A stretch of 64,000 nucleotides of DNA from Leeia speluncae (GCF_020564625.1 NZ_JAJBZT010000005.1:248001-312000), one strand, 5' to 3'; positions 24,986-34,481 are shown, counted from the first letter of the stretch. Translations and numbers: made by a program. Notes: generated by a model from the letters alone, not told the origin.

Positions 24986-26221
24986 ATTCGACTTAAAGCA
25001 CCCGATCCCCGCCCCCATACTCAACCAAAACAACACTACATTTAGACCACGCATGCCATCATCAGGGAGATTTCTAAACACAAATAGGATTATCATTAAT
25101 ACTAAGAATAATTTTGGGAAATGAGTGACTGCATTCGCATCTTTAAAATTGTGTTTTACCACATACAAGACCGTCCCTAGCCATATCACCAGTCCAGTCA
25201 ATCCAATGATCCCGGATTGTAAAAATCGATTCATAAATACGTTATGCCCATGCGATACAAATATGGGCAACATATTCGCGGGGCGAAAGCCTGCATAAGT
25301 TTGGCTTGGAACCTCCCAACCCATACCCACCCCCACCCAAGGCGACTTCATTCCTTGTTCAATCCAGAACTGCCAAATTTTGTAACGTTCTGTTTTGAAA
25401 AAAACTTGCCACCAACTGCCTTCCGTCGACAAAGTTGTCTCATTCATCACCATTCGCCAATCAGCGGGTTTAAACATCGAAGAATAGCGATACAAAAGTA
25501 GACTAAATATGCTCAATAGTAATATCGCTATGACACGCTTTTTATATCCAGCATCTTTTCTCACCATCGCTATTACACAAAAGCACATTAGGGGAAAGAC
25601 AAGGTGAATAATTCTAATCTGCAGGCATAAAATTAATATCAAGATAAAAACTAAAAACAATATATAAAACTTAAGATACTTATCTGAACATGCAACTAGA
25701 CCAATCAAACCAAGCGGCAGCAGAAATGACAAAATAGTGCTAAATAATACAGGGTCAAATACTGACATAAAATCTTCAGCGTTTAATAGACTATATAGCC
25801 CCAGCACCAATACAACTACAGCCGCAATGCGTTGATACTGCATAGCCGAATAAGGTGCCGCGCGTGTAACCGATGCGGCGAACAACATAGCGGCACCAGG
25901 CAGAACAGCATCCAGTCCCCATACCTTCCAAGAATACCCAGCCTTTAAGCTCCATAGATTTGCAAATGCCGTAGCTACACAATAAATGATCCAACCATAT
26001 AAAATCGGCCTAGGAAAATCTTTGACTCCACCTATAGCAATCGCGCCAACAATTAATACGAGTGACGCAACTAAATATTTAATTAAATCGACTAGCTTCC
26101 AATTTCCATCTGCAATAATCCAAAAAAATGAATCAATTTGCGAAAAAACACTCCAGCGAGTATTTAAAAACACGAATGCAACAACAAAAATAAGCAGTGC
26201 TTGCAGTGATTCTGTTTTCAT
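24977..26221 (-). CDS. O-antigen ligase / PglL-like membrane protein
   Basis: A 414-aa integral membrane protein with about eleven hydrophobic segments and one large periplasmic loop (~250-325) ending in SHGHNVFMNRFLQSGIIGL, the histidine-containing motif of the WaaL/PglL/PilO (Wzy_C) ligase superfamily. These enzymes transfer a lipid-linked glycan to lipid A or to a protein such as pilin. Its position directly upstream of two pilin genes favours a protein O-oligosaccharyltransferase, as for pilO/pglL beside pilins elsewhere, but an O-antigen ligase or polymerase cannot be excluded. The downstream pilin promoter is embedded in its 3' end. Confidence 0.78.
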   Translation of the reverse strand: MKTESLQALLIFVVAFVFLNTRWSVFSQIDSFFWIIADGNWKLVDLIKYLVASLVLIVGAIAIGGVKDFPRPILYGWIIYCVATAFANLWSLKAGYSWKVWGLDAVLPGAAMLFAASVTRAAPYSAMQYQRIAAVVVLVLGLYSLLNAEDFMSVFDPVLFSTILSFLLPLGLIGLVACSDKYLKFYILFLVFILILILCLQIRIIHLVFPLMCFCVIAMVRKDAGYKKRVIAILLLSIFSLLLYRYSSMFKPADWRMVMNETTLSTEGSWWQVFFKTERYKIWQFWIEQGMKSPWVGVGMGWEVPSQTYAGFRPANMLPIFVSHGHNVFMNRFLQSGIIGLTGLVIWLGTVLYVVKHNFKDANAVTHFPKLFLVLMIILFVFRNLPDDGMRGLNVVLFWLSMGAGIGCFKSNQA

Positions 26222-26231
26222 ACAGATCCAA

Positions 26232-26256
26232 AATAGAAAAGGCCCAAAAGGGCCTT
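26232..26256 (-). terminator. Terminator after grxD
   Basis: AAGGCCC and GGGCCTT pair around TTTT on the minus strand and are followed by TTCTATTTT. It lies 34 bases after the grxD stop and 11 before the start of the ligase-like gene, separating the two units. Confidence 0.75.
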
Positions 26257-26289
26257 ATGGTAAATCGTCTGGAACAACATGACAAAGAA

Positions 26290-26595
26290 TTATCCCAGCA
26301 GTGTCTGCAACTCACCACTTTGGAACATTTCTTTCATGATGTCTGAACCACCAACAAACTCACCATTGACATACAACTGAGGAATCGTTGGCCAGCTAGC
26401 ATATTCCTTGATGCCTTGACGAACTTCAGCATCTTCTAGCACATTCACTGCGACAAATTCATTGACGCCGCAGGCTTTTAGGATCTGAACAGCCATAGAA
26501 GAGAAGCCGCACTGCGGAAAAGTAGGTGTGCCTTTCATATAAAGCACAACTTTATTACCAGTTACTGTTTGGTGAATTTGCTCTTGCACGCTCAT
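26290..26595 (-). CDS. grxD: Monothiol glutaredoxin Grx4
   Basis: A 101-aa monothiol glutaredoxin of the Grx4/Grx5 type, which binds and delivers [2Fe-2S] clusters with BolA-type partners in the cytosol. The active site is CGFS with Cys29, preceded by LYMKGTPTFPQ; the glutathione-binding WPTIPQLYVNGEFVGGSDI segment is at ~68-86. Length matches the family. It is the only gene between two terminator-bounded regions and is followed by the O-ligase-like gene on the same strand. Confidence 0.96.
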   Translation of the reverse strand: MSVQEQIHQTVTGNKVVLYMKGTPTFPQCGFSSMAVQILKACGVNEFVAVNVLEDAEVRQGIKEYASWPTIPQLYVNGEFVGGSDIMKEMFQSGELQTLLG

Positions 26596-26771
26596 TTTTT
26601 TACTCCATATACAATTAGATTAGCGACTCTTTACAAGCAAAACGCCCTAAAATAGTCGAGTAATTTTGTCGGGATTTTATTCGGGGTGACGCTGAGCGTC
26701 AACTATTAGCAAAATGCGTCAGTCATATTATGACAAATAGCCGAATATCGCTCCCTAACAGCCACAACCAA

Positions 26772-27413
26772 CTACGGCCATGACCAATTTTTTCGCCAAG
26801 CACCTAATACAAGGTTAGGGTACTCTGGCTTGCCTAAACTGCCGTTGTATCGACCTAAGGCACGATACAGATCACCTTTCTCGATATTGAGATAGTGACG
26901 CAAAATGGTGCATCCAAATCGAAGACTCGTCGCCTCATCAAATAGATTGTGGTTTTCATTCCCTATTTGCTTTACCCAAAAAGGCATCACCTGCATCAAG
27001 CCTTTTGCACCGACAGAGGAAATCGCATATTTCTTAAAACCACTTTCTACTTGAATAAGCCCAAGCACCATTTGCGGGTCGAGCCCCGCTCTGGATGCCT
27101 CGTACTGCACCATAGTAAGCAAGCGTCTCCGCATAAACTCATCTGGCACGCGCTTTTCAAGTCGACGCATCATTTCTGTCAACCATGCATCGCCTTCCGC
27201 TTTGGTTGGAAAAATCAGCTTTGGCTCACGTGAATCATTAATTGCTTGTTGCATTGCGGTTTGCACTGCAGGCGCCAAAATTTCTTTTTCTTGGCGGCCA
27301 GCAATGCAATCTTTAGCAAACAATGCCAACAACACAAAAGATGACATTAGCAATTTTTGTCGCAATGTGACGTTTTTCGTCAGTTTCTGCATGCCGCTGT
27401 AATTCTTAAGCAT
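26772..27413 (-). CDS. Lytic transglycosylase, SLT domain
   Basis: A ~213-aa exported peptidoglycan-cleaving enzyme. The catalytic glutamate is in LGLIQVESGFKKYAIS, followed by the SLT landmarks VGAKGLMQVMPFW, a LRFGCTILRHYL helix and ALGRYNGSLG. An N-terminal hydrophobic stretch (LLMSSFVLLALFAKDCIA) is a signal peptide or anchor. The start is uncertain: ATG at 27413 or 27392, or an upstream TTG; none has a convincing ribosome site. It lies 11-30 bases after proS on the same strand, an arrangement common in betaproteobacteria. The family cleaves the MurNAc-GlcNAc bond to give 1,6-anhydro-muropeptides. Confidence 0.9.
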   Translation of the reverse strand: MLKNYSGMQKLTKNVTLRQKLLMSSFVLLALFAKDCIAGRQEKEILAPAVQTAMQQAINDSREPKLIFPTKAEGDAWLTEMMRRLEKRVPDEFMRRRLLTMVQYEASRAGLDPQMVLGLIQVESGFKKYAISSVGAKGLMQVMPFWVKQIGNENHNLFDEATSLRFGCTILRHYLNIEKGDLYRALGRYNGSLGKPEYPNLVLGAWRKNWSWP

Positions 27414-27424
27414 CAACAATCAGA

Positions 27425-29137
27425 TTAAACCGCCATGTTAGATTGGATCAATGCTAGCGCCTCTCCAACTGGCAACTCTTTCACTTCACCGGTTGCGCGG
27501 ATTGCAAACTCCACAATCCCTTTTTCCAACCCTTTGCCGCCTACGGTGACACGGAATGGGATACCTAATAGCTCCATATCGGCAAACTTCACGCCAGGAC
27601 GCTCAGCGCGGTCGTCTAGCAATACATCGACACCCGCAGCCAACAAAGATTGGTATAGGGAATCCGCCGTTTCAGCAACTTGAGGGTTTTTATCTGCTGC
27701 AACAGGGACAATTGCCAACGTAAATGGCGCCATGGCAGCAGGGAAGATAATCCCTTTATCGTCATTGTTTTGCTCGATACATGCTGCCACCACGCGAGAA
27801 ATACCAATGCCGTAGCAACCCATTTCCATCGGCACACTCTGACCATCCGCATCAAGGTAGGTACATTGCATCGCTTCAGAGTATTTAGTGCGCAGTTGGA
27901 AAATATGGCCAACTTCAATACCACGACAAATTTCTAATACGCCTTTGCCGTCAGGCGATTGATCACCTTCCACTACATTACGGATATCAGCAACAAGTGG
28001 TTCAGGGATATCACGGCCAATATTGGCACCGGTAAAGTGCATATCATCTTCGTTGGCACCAATGACGAAATCGCCCATACGGTCTACTGTGCGATCCATA
28101 ATCACCGTACCAGGGAAGTTCACAGGCCCCAATGAACCAGGTGCCGCACCAAACGCTTCCACAATGGATTCAGGTGTAGAGAACGCGAGCGGTGACTTCA
28201 CCTGTGGTAATTTTTCAGCTTTGATCTCATTTAGAGAGTGATCACCGCGCACCATCAGCAAGACAGGCTTGCCATCGACACCGTCCACCACCACCGCTTT
28301 AACCGTCTTCTCTACTGGAATTTTTAAGAAATCAGCTAGTTGAGCAATGGTTTTTACGCCAGGTGTATGTACTTTTGTCATGCTCTCCGCCGCTGCTGGG
28401 CGAGCATGCGCAGGAGAAACAGCCTCTGCTAATTCAATATTGGCCGCAAAATCTGACGTAGGACACCAAACAATGGCATCTTCACCAGAATCTGCCAGCA
28501 CTTGGAATTCATGCGAACCGGTACCACCAATAGAACCCGTATCTGCTGCGACTGGGCGGAATTTTAAACCTAGACGGGTAAACACATTGCAGTACGCGTT
28601 GTAATAATCCCAGTAGGTTTTTTCTAAGCTAGCAAAATCTGTATGGAATGAGTAACCGTCTTTCATTACAAACTCGCGCGCGCGCATCACCCCAAAACGT
28701 GGGCGAATCTCATCGCGGAATTTGGTTTGAATTTGATATAGGTTCACAGGAAGCTGTCTGTAACTCTTGATGTCACGACGCACAACGTCCGTTACCACTT
28801 CTTCGTGGGTAGGGCCGATAACAAAATCGCGCTCATGGCGATCTTTTAAGCGAAGCAGTTCTTTGCCGTAAAACTCCCAACGGCCGGATTCTTGCCACAG
28901 TTCAGCAGGTTGAACAGCTGGCATCAACAGTTCTAACGCTTTCGCGGTTTTTGCCATTTCGTCACGAACAACGGCTTCCACTTTACGCAACACTTTAAGA
29001 CCGACAGGCATCCAAGTATATAAGCCGCTGCCCAAGCGCTTAATTAAACCAGCACGAATCATCAGGCGATGCGAAATTAACTCTGCTTCCGCAGGAGCTT
29101 CTTTAAGAGTGGTAATCAGATATTGGCTGGCGCGCAT
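27425..29137 (-). CDS. proS: Prolyl-tRNA synthetase
   Basis: A 570-aa class IIa synthetase of the bacterial type, charging tRNA(Pro). The N-terminus [30 protein letters not shown] is canonical. Motif 2 is [25 protein letters not shown], motif 3 is [14 protein letters not shown], and the YbaK-like editing insertion (~225-405, including KTVKAVVV and the [14 protein letters not shown] segment) is intact. A stand-alone ProX at 10320-10832 adds a second editing activity. The lytic transglycosylase follows on the same strand. Confidence 0.98.
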   Translation of the reverse strand: MRASQYLITTLKEAPAEAELISHRLMIRAGLIKRLGSGLYTWMPVGLKVLRKVEAVVRDEMAKTAKALELLMPAVQPAELWQESGRWEFYGKELLRLKDRHERDFVIGPTHEEVVTDVVRRDIKSYRQLPVNLYQIQTKFRDEIRPRFGVMRAREFVMKDGYSFHTDFASLEKTYWDYYNAYCNVFTRLGLKFRPVAADTGSIGGTGSHEFQVLADSGEDAIVWCPTSDFAANIELAEAVSPAHARPAAAESMTKVHTPGVKTIAQLADFLKIPVEKTVKAVVVDGVDGKPVLLMVRGDHSLNEIKAEKLPQVKSPLAFSTPESIVEAFGAAPGSLGPVNFPGTVIMDRTVDRMGDFVIGANEDDMHFTGANIGRDIPEPLVADIRNVVEGDQSPDGKGVLEICRGIEVGHIFQLRTKYSEAMQCTYLDADGQSVPMEMGCYGIGISRVVAACIEQNNDDKGIIFPAAMAPFTLAIVPVAADKNPQVAETADSLYQSLLAAGVDVLLDDRAERPGVKFADMELLGIPFRVTVGGKGLEKGIVEFAIRATGEVKELPVGEALALIQSNMAV

Positions 29138-29347
29138 GGTCTAAACTCTTCCAATCATTCCAAAAAAATCAATAACTTCGCATTTTAAGTCCTAGCAAGC
29201 AATTTGTCAGCGAAAGGTTGGTGGTTAAACGCGCAAAATTTTACATGCCATTGGTTTAAACAGAAATAATTCACATTCCTTTCATGGATTTGTCACTACA
29301 ATTTAGGTACGATGACGAGATTTTTAAATTTTTTGAAGGTTTGCCTC

Positions 29348-30187
29348 ATGCTGTACCCCGAACTGTTTGCATCTTTAGAAAAAGCCCGCTGGGATTTAGA
29401 GACTGATATTCCTTGGAGCTCGTTCGAGGCTGACAAGCTGAGTGACGAACAAGCGATGACCATTAAGATGAACGCCATCACCGAGTGGTCGGCTTTACCA
29501 GCAACCGAAATGTTCCTACGCGACAACCGCGATGACAGCGACTTTTCTGCGTTCATGTCGATCTGGTTTTACGAAGAACAAAAGCATGCGCTAGTCCTGA
29601 TGGAATACCTACGCCGTTTCCGTCCAGACCTATGCCCTACCGAAGAAGAACTACACAAAGTTCGCTTTGAGTTCGATCCTGCACCAAAACTAGAAACCTT
29701 GATGCTGCATTTTTGCGGTGAGGTACGTTTAACGCAATGGTACCGTCGTGCAAGCGAATGGCACACAGAGCCAGTGATTAAATTCATTTATGAAACCATC
29801 AGCCGCGACGAAGCACGTCACGGTGGCGCTTACTTAAAGTACATGAAAAAAGCCATTGAGATTGATGGCAATGAAGCAAAACGTGCATTTACTAAAATTG
29901 GCGTATTAATGGCTTCTAGCGGTCGTGCTAGCAAACCATTGCACCCTACTAACTTGCACGTGAACGAATCTCTATTCCCTAACGACACCATTCAAAGCCG
30001 ACTTCCAAATCCAGAATGGCTAGAACACTGGTTAGATCATCAGATTGATTTCAACAAAGACTGCGAAGCACGTGTTGTTGGTGGCATTTTGCGTAATCTA
30101 TCCAGCTTATTTGATCAGCAATTTGAGAACGTTCAACAATTGAACCTGTATCGCAAATCATTAAACAAAGCAGCTAGCGCAGAATGA
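29348..30187 (+). CDS. Ferritin-like di-iron protein (acyl-ACP-desaturase-like)
   Basis: A 279-aa soluble, mostly helical protein. Two carboxylate-bridged di-iron motifs are visible: EEQKH (~76-80) and DEARH (~154-158), with further glutamates in ITEWSALPATEMF and GEVRLTQWY on the paired helices. This is the ferritin-like four-helix arrangement of stearoyl-ACP desaturase-type enzymes, but the substrate is unknown. The ATG at 29348 is preferred (GAAGG upstream) over an in-frame start 36 bases earlier. It overlaps rfaE2 by 4 bases (ATGA), a pairing I associate with betaproteobacteria, which suggests a shared promoter rather than a shared pathway. Confidence 0.8.
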   Translation: MLYPELFASLEKARWDLETDIPWSSFEADKLSDEQAMTIKMNAITEWSALPATEMFLRDNRDDSDFSAFMSIWFYEEQKHALVLMEYLRRFRPDLCPTEEELHKVRFEFDPAPKLETLMLHFCGEVRLTQWYRRASEWHTEPVIKFIYETISRDEARHGGAYLKYMKKAIEIDGNEAKRAFTKIGVLMASSGRASKPLHPTNLHVNESLFPNDTIQSRLPNPEWLEHWLDHQIDFNKDCEARVVGGILRNLSSLFDQQFENVQQLNLYRKSLNKAASAE

Positions 30188-30684
30188 GTTACAACAGCCC
30201 TTCTTTTGAGCAAAAAATCATTGCGCCAGCAGATTTAGCTGGCGCGATCACCCGCCTGCCAAGACCACTAGTGTTTACAAATGGTTGTTTTGATATTTTG
30301 CATAGAGGGCATGTTACTTATTTAGCACAAGCACGTGCTTTAGGCGCCGGTCTGATTGTCGCCTTAAATTCGGATGCGTCTGTCAAACGGCTTGGCAAAG
30401 GCGATGACAGACCAATCAACCCACTTGAAAATCGCTTGGCCGTGATTGCCGCTTTAGAATGCGTATCAGCTGTTACTTGGTTTGAAGAAGATACGCCAAT
30501 CGAGCGGATCTTGCAGATTCAGCCAAATATTTTGGTCAAAGGTGGAGATTGGGCGCCTGAAAATATTGTTGGCGCACCAGAAGTGATTCAGTGGGGCGGA
30601 AGCGTTCACAGCATTCCATTCCTATTTGATACTTCCACGACTGCAACATTGAAGAAAATTAGACTCGCCGAAGGAAGTCACTAA
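30184..30684 (+). CDS. rfaE2: D-glycero-beta-D-manno-heptose 1-phosphate adenylyltransferase
   Basis: A 166-aa nucleotidyltransferase making ADP-heptose for the LPS inner core. The cytidylyltransferase-fold motifs are FTNGCFDILHRGHVTYLAQARALG (~31-54) and the ATP-binding region ending GAPEVIQWGGSVHSIPFLFDTSTTATLKKI. It corresponds to the C-terminal half of fused HldE; the kinase half is a separate gene elsewhere, as is usual in betaproteobacteria. Translation is coupled to the di-iron protein gene. A bidirectional terminator follows. Confidence 0.95.
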   Translation: MSYNSPSFEQKIIAPADLAGAITRLPRPLVFTNGCFDILHRGHVTYLAQARALGAGLIVALNSDASVKRLGKGDDRPINPLENRLAVIAALECVSAVTWFEEDTPIERILQIQPNILVKGGDWAPENIVGAPEVIQWGGSVHSIPFLFDTSTTATLKKIRLAEGSH

Positions 30685-30692
30685 ATCGATGG

Positions 30693-30717
30693 AAAAGGTG
30701 GATGCAAGCCACCTTTT
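30693..30717. terminator. Bidirectional terminator between rfaE2 and lptM
   Basis: AAAAGGTGG and CCACCTTTT form a 9-bp stem with a 7-base loop; T-rich sequence follows on both strands, serving the convergent rfaE2 and lptM genes. Confidence 0.8.
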
Positions 30718-30725
30718 CATCTTTA

Positions 30726-30857
30726 TTAGTTAGAGGCAGGTTGTTCTACTTTGCCGTTCTTGTCTTTTGGCAAGTATAACGGTCCTTTAATACCACATGC
30801 GGTCAACCCAAGTACAAGCGCACCAGTTAAAGTCAATAAAGACATTTTTCTTAACAT
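30726..30857 (-). CDS. lptM: Small LptM/YifL-type lipoprotein
   Basis: A 43-aa lipoprotein. The ATG at 30857 is chosen because it opens directly onto a lipoprotein signal (LTLTGALVLGLTAC, lipobox LTAC) and the conserved mature start CGIKGPLYLP, which is the hallmark of LptM. LptM assists oxidative maturation of the LptD/LptE translocon. An upstream TTG would add 45 residues running back over the divergent cyaY start, which is not credible. It is divergent from cyaY, as in many proteobacteria. Confidence 0.88.
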   Translation of the reverse strand: MLRKMSLLTLTGALVLGLTACGIKGPLYLPKDKNGKVEQPASN

Positions 30858-30967
30858 AATCGGGATCTTTACTAGAATTACGGTAAATATGACGTAATAT
30901 GTTAGCATGAAGTCGTGACAATGACTTTGCCATTCACATACTGTTTTATCTCTCAGGATTTCATCAA

Positions 30968-31282
30968 TTGGAAGAATCTCAATTCTTAGCAATCACCGAC
31001 CAAATTTTTGATCAGATCATGTCTGCATTAGACGACTCAGGGGAGGATATCGAATGCCTGCTTTCGGGTAACGTATTAGATATTGAGTGCGAAAATGGCA
31101 GTAAAATTATTGTTAATCGCCATACTCCTAATCAAGAAATCTGGATTGCGGCAAAAAGTGGTGGCTTTCATTTTAAGTTAAAAAATGAAAAATGGATGGA
31201 TAGCCGGTCAGATGATGAGTTTTTTGCCAGTCTAAAGCGTGTACTAAAAGAGCAAACCGGCGTAGACTTTACGATTGAATAA
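30968..31282 (+). CDS. cyaY: Frataxin-like iron-sulfur assembly protein CyaY
   Basis: A 104-aa protein that binds iron and tunes the IscS cluster-assembly machine. The start codon is TTG; the protein aligns from its first residues (MEESQFLAITDQIF). The acidic first helix (DQIMSALDDSGEDIECLLSGNVLDIECENGS has many D/E) and the strands NRHTPNQEIWIAAKSGGFHF are the frataxin signature. It is divergent from lptM, the common proteobacterial arrangement, and 34 bases before a STAS-domain gene. Confidence 0.93.
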   Translation: MEESQFLAITDQIFDQIMSALDDSGEDIECLLSGNVLDIECENGSKIIVNRHTPNQEIWIAAKSGGFHFKLKNEKWMDSRSDDEFFASLKRVLKEQTGVDFTIE

Positions 31283-31316
31283 CCATATCGCCTAAAGGGC
31301 TAAGTAGACAACACTT

Positions 31317-32498
31317 ATGTTCTCCTTTTTCAAGAAAAAGGGTTCTAACACGGAAGAATCCGTCCTACCCGATTATCCACAAGTAGTCAGACCTAGTGGA
31401 CAGGTAGAGGTATTGTCAGCCCCCGCAGAACCAGAAACGCCTTCTACCGAGGAGTTAGAAACCGATTTCATCGATGACACATTGATGGATCCAACCTCCA
31501 CACTAGACCCTGTGGACGTTTCAATCCTAGATGAAGCAGCTATTCTCTATGCCAATGAACAAGACCGGGATGCAAGAGAGCTAATTGAGGCTCAGTTACA
31601 ATCCGATTCAGCCACTGATATTGAACTTTGGCTGATGCTATTTGAGCTTTATCAGTTACAAGATGAAAAGCAACTCTTCGAACAACTAGCGTTGCAATTT
31701 GTCATGCGTTTTGAACGCACTGCACCTATTTGGCGCGATTCCGGCAAAAAAGTAAAAGCGGCACCAGAGACACAAGGCGTCATGTCGCTTCCACCATTAA
31801 TTGACATTACGCATACCCGAGTTCTTCTTCAACAGCTTCAGCAACTACTTAAAAAGTTTGAAGAAGTGACGATTGATTGCCAAGCAATTACGCAATTAGC
31901 ACCCGAAGGCTGCAAGTTACTTCACCAAGCACTCACCACGGTCCGTAAAAGTAATAAAAAACTCTCTTTTCGTTCTGCCGCAGTATTTGACTCTGCATTA
32001 AACGGTAAATTAGAGGTAGGCAGACCGTCGCCGGATGATCTTGTCTTCTGGTTACTCAAACTAGAGCTATTGCAATGGCTAGATGATCAGGAAAACTTCG
32101 AAAATACAGCGGTCGATTTTGCTGTCACCTATGAAGTATCCCCTCCTTCTTGGGAACCGCCCAAGCAAGTAGTAAAACCAGTTACTCCCGCGCATTTGCA
32201 AACGACTGCATTCACAGCAGATGAAGACCAATTTGCGCTAGATGGCGTCTATACCGCACTCAAAACGGCTGAACTCGACAAATTAGTTGAGTTTGCCAAA
32301 GAACGTTCGACGATTAGCATTAGTTGCTTAAAGCTAGAGCGGATTGACTTTGTTGCGGCAGGACATTTGTTACATATGATTGTGCAAATGCAGCAACAAG
32401 GAAAAGAGATTCACCTCCGACATGTCTCTCATTTAGTCGGCGCCCTATTTAGAGTGCTAGACATGCACGCATTCTGTCGTATTCATTACCGAAAATAA
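31317..32498 (+). CDS. Protein with two STAS-like domains
   Basis: A 393-aa soluble protein. The N-terminal ~90 residues are low-complexity and acidic after a short basic start (MFSFFKKKG). A first STAS-like region lies at ~150-235 (EVTIDCQAITQLAPEGCKLLHQAL) and a second at ~305-393 (STISISCLKLERIDFVAAGHLLHMIVQMQQQGKEIHLRHVSHLVGALFRVLDM). STAS domains typically act as anti-anti-sigma or scaffold modules. No phosphorylatable serine is obvious at the usual place, which is occupied by EG or AAG. Homologues between cyaY and hslV are familiar from Neisseriales, but no function is known to me. Confidence 0.75.
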   Translation: MFSFFKKKGSNTEESVLPDYPQVVRPSGQVEVLSAPAEPETPSTEELETDFIDDTLMDPTSTLDPVDVSILDEAAILYANEQDRDARELIEAQLQSDSATDIELWLMLFELYQLQDEKQLFEQLALQFVMRFERTAPIWRDSGKKVKAAPETQGVMSLPPLIDITHTRVLLQQLQQLLKKFEEVTIDCQAITQLAPEGCKLLHQALTTVRKSNKKLSFRSAAVFDSALNGKLEVGRPSPDDLVFWLLKLELLQWLDDQENFENTAVDFAVTYEVSPPSWEPPKQVVKPVTPAHLQTTAFTADEDQFALDGVYTALKTAELDKLVEFAKERSTISISCLKLERIDFVAAGHLLHMIVQMQQQGKEIHLRHVSHLVGALFRVLDMHAFCRIHYRK

Positions 32499-32510
32499 AC
32501 CGCTCTACCA

Positions 32511-32538
32511 CTTGAGATTTCTCTGTCTGCCCCTATTT
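32511..32538 (+). promoter_or_regulatory. Sigma32-type heat-shock promoter of hslVU
   Basis: CTTGAGA and CCCTATTT are separated by 13 bases, close to the sigma32 consensus CTTGAAA-N13-15-CCCCATnT. It lies 30 bases before the hslV ATG, exactly where a heat-shock promoter of this protease would be expected. Confidence 0.75.
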
Positions 32539-32567
32539 GAAGTAGATCTAGAATAGGAAGTAAGCGC

Positions 32568-33104
32568 ATGCAGCAATTTGACGGTACAACCATTTTATCT
32601 GTTCGCCGCGGCAATCAAGTCGCACTCGGTGGTGACGGCCAAGTCACCCTTGGCAATATTGTCATCAAATCAACCGCTCGGAAAATTCGCAGGTTATATC
32701 ACGAACAAATTTTAGCGGGCTTTGCAGGTGGAACGGCAGATGCGTTTACACTATTTGAGCGCTTTGAAGGCAAATTAGAAAAACATCAAGGCCACCTATT
32801 ACGTGCGGCAGTGGAGCTTGCCAAAGATTGGCGAACAGACCGCATGCTTCGCAGATTAGAAGCCATGCTTGCGGTTGCCAACCGTGACCACACCTTAATT
32901 ATCACGGGTAATGGCGACGTTCTCGAACCTGAACTAGGCATTGCAGCAATTGGTTCTGGTGGTGCTTATGCACAATCTGCCGCCCGCGCACTTTGGGAAA
33001 ATACCGAACTCAGCCCAGCAGAGATTGTGAAAAAATCGCTCACCATTGCAGGCGATCTTTGTATTTATACCAATCAGAATCATCTGATCGAGACATTAGA
33101 TTAA
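32568..33104 (+). CDS. hslV: HslV peptidase subunit of the HslUV protease
   Basis: A 178-aa proteasome-like threonine peptidase. The propeptide MQQFDG precedes the catalytic Thr7 ([24 protein letters not shown]). The conserved [18 protein letters not shown] and [19 protein letters not shown] segments are present. The gene is followed after 45 bases by hslU, forming the usual operon. The chambered complex degrades misfolded and regulatory proteins with ATP and is normally heat-inducible, in accord with the upstream promoter. Confidence 0.98.
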   Translation: MQQFDGTTILSVRRGNQVALGGDGQVTLGNIVIKSTARKIRRLYHEQILAGFAGGTADAFTLFERFEGKLEKHQGHLLRAAVELAKDWRTDRMLRRLEAMLAVANRDHTLIITGNGDVLEPELGIAAIGSGGAYAQSAARALWENTELSPAEIVKKSLTIAGDLCIYTNQNHLIETLD

Positions 33105-33149
33105 TCAGCAAAAAGTACCCACTTTTTGTTTACGTCATTGGATTTCCTC

Positions 33150-34481
33150 ATGAGCATGACTCCTCAAGAAATCGTCCACGAATTGGACAAACACATTATC
33201 GGGCAACAAGCAGCTAAGAAAGCGGTTGCCATCGCGCTGAGAAATCGCTGGCGTCGTCAGCAAGTAGCAGAGCCTCTTCGCCATGAGATCACACCTAAGA
33301 ATATCTTAATGATTGGACCTACTGGCGTGGGTAAAACAGAAATTGCCCGCCGCTTGGCCAAATTAGCAGATGCGCCTTTCATCAAAATTGAAGCAACAAA
33401 ATTTACAGAAGTGGGCTATGTCGGCCGTGATGTAGATAGCATCGTGCGCGATTTAGTAGAAATGGCCATCAAACAGACACGTGAAACAGAAGCAAAAAAA
33501 CAGCGTCACCATGCGGAAGATCGCGCAGAAGATCGCGTGTTAGATGCATTACTTCCGCCGCGTCAAACCGGTTTTGGCTTGGAAGAAGATAAAACAGAAG
33601 ATACTGCGACGCGCCAAAAATTCCGCAAAATGCTTCGTGAAGGCAAATTAGACGATAAAGAAATTGAGATCGAACTGGATGCGCCAAAAATGACGGCGGA
33701 AATTTTTGCGCCACCAGGCATGGAAGATCTGACTAGCCAAATTCAAGGCATGTTCCAGAATATGGGCAATCAGCGCAAAAAAAGTCAAAAATTATCAGTG
33801 AAAGAAGCATATAAACTACTCATTGATGAAGAAGCAGGCAAATTAGTTAACGATGAAGAAGTAAAAGCAAAAGCGCTAAAAAACGTTGAGCAAAACGGCA
33901 TCGTGTTTTTGGATGAAATCGACAAAATCACTAGCCGATCAGATGGGCAAAATAGTGGCGAGGTTTCTCGCCAAGGTGTTCAACGCGACCTACTGCCGTT
34001 AGTAGAAGGTACAACCATTACAACAAAATATGGCATGGTAAAAACAGACCATATCTTATTTATTGCGAGTGGTGCCTTTCATTTGGCCAAACCGTCTGAT
34101 TTGATTCCTGAATTACAAGGTCGCTTCCCGATCCGTGTGGAATTAGAATCTTTATCGGTAAAAGATTTTGAAAGCATTCTCACCAGCACCGATGCTTGTT
34201 TAACCAAGCAATACCAAGCTTTGTTAGCTACGGAAGGGGTTTCACTTGAGTTCACACCAGATGCAATTCATCGCTTAGCTGAAATTGCTTGGTCCGTAAA
34301 TGAAAAAACCGAAAATATTGGCGCAAGACGGTTACACACCGTGCTAGAAAGACTGCTAGAAGAGATTAGCTTTCAATGTGCCAATGAAACTGAAAAACAG
34401 ATCACACTAACGGCTGCTGAAGTAGATGCTCAACTTGGCATGCTAGTACAAAACGAGGATCTAGCGCGTTACGTGCTCTAA
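33150..34481 (+). CDS. hslU: HslU ATPase subunit of the HslUV protease
   Basis: A 443-aa AAA+ unfoldase, exactly the usual length. ATG 33150 gives the canonical [19 protein letters not shown]; a longer frame exists upstream. Walker A is GPTGVGKTE (~60-68), the pore motif [14 protein letters not shown] follows, the I-domain spans ~110-240, Walker B is [11 protein letters not shown], and the C-terminal tail EDLARYVL is the segment that docks into HslV. It forms the operon hslVU and ends before a hairpin terminator. Confidence 0.98.
   Translation: MSMTPQEIVHELDKHIIGQQAAKKAVAIALRNRWRRQQVAEPLRHEITPKNILMIGPTGVGKTEIARRLAKLADAPFIKIEATKFTEVGYVGRDVDSIVRDLVEMAIKQTRETEAKKQRHHAEDRAEDRVLDALLPPRQTGFGLEEDKTEDTATRQKFRKMLREGKLDDKEIEIELDAPKMTAEIFAPPGMEDLTSQIQGMFQNMGNQRKKSQKLSVKEAYKLLIDEEAGKLVNDEEVKAKALKNVEQNGIVFLDEIDKITSRSDGQNSGEVSRQGVQRDLLPLVEGTTITTKYGMVKTDHILFIASGAFHLAKPSDLIPELQGRFPIRVELESLSVKDFESILTSTDACLTKQYQALLATEGVSLEFTPDAIHRLAEIAWSVNEKTENIGARRLHTVLERLLEEISFQCANETEKQITLTAAEVDAQLGMLVQNEDLARYVL

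Noticed and set aside
30184-30684. rfaE2 as a broken half of bifunctional hldE
   Set aside because: Separate kinase and adenylyltransferase genes are normal in betaproteobacteria, and the domain is complete.
30858-30992. N-terminal extension of the lptM frame
   Set aside because: It overlaps the divergent cyaY start, lacks a ribosome site and would hide the lipoprotein signal peptide.
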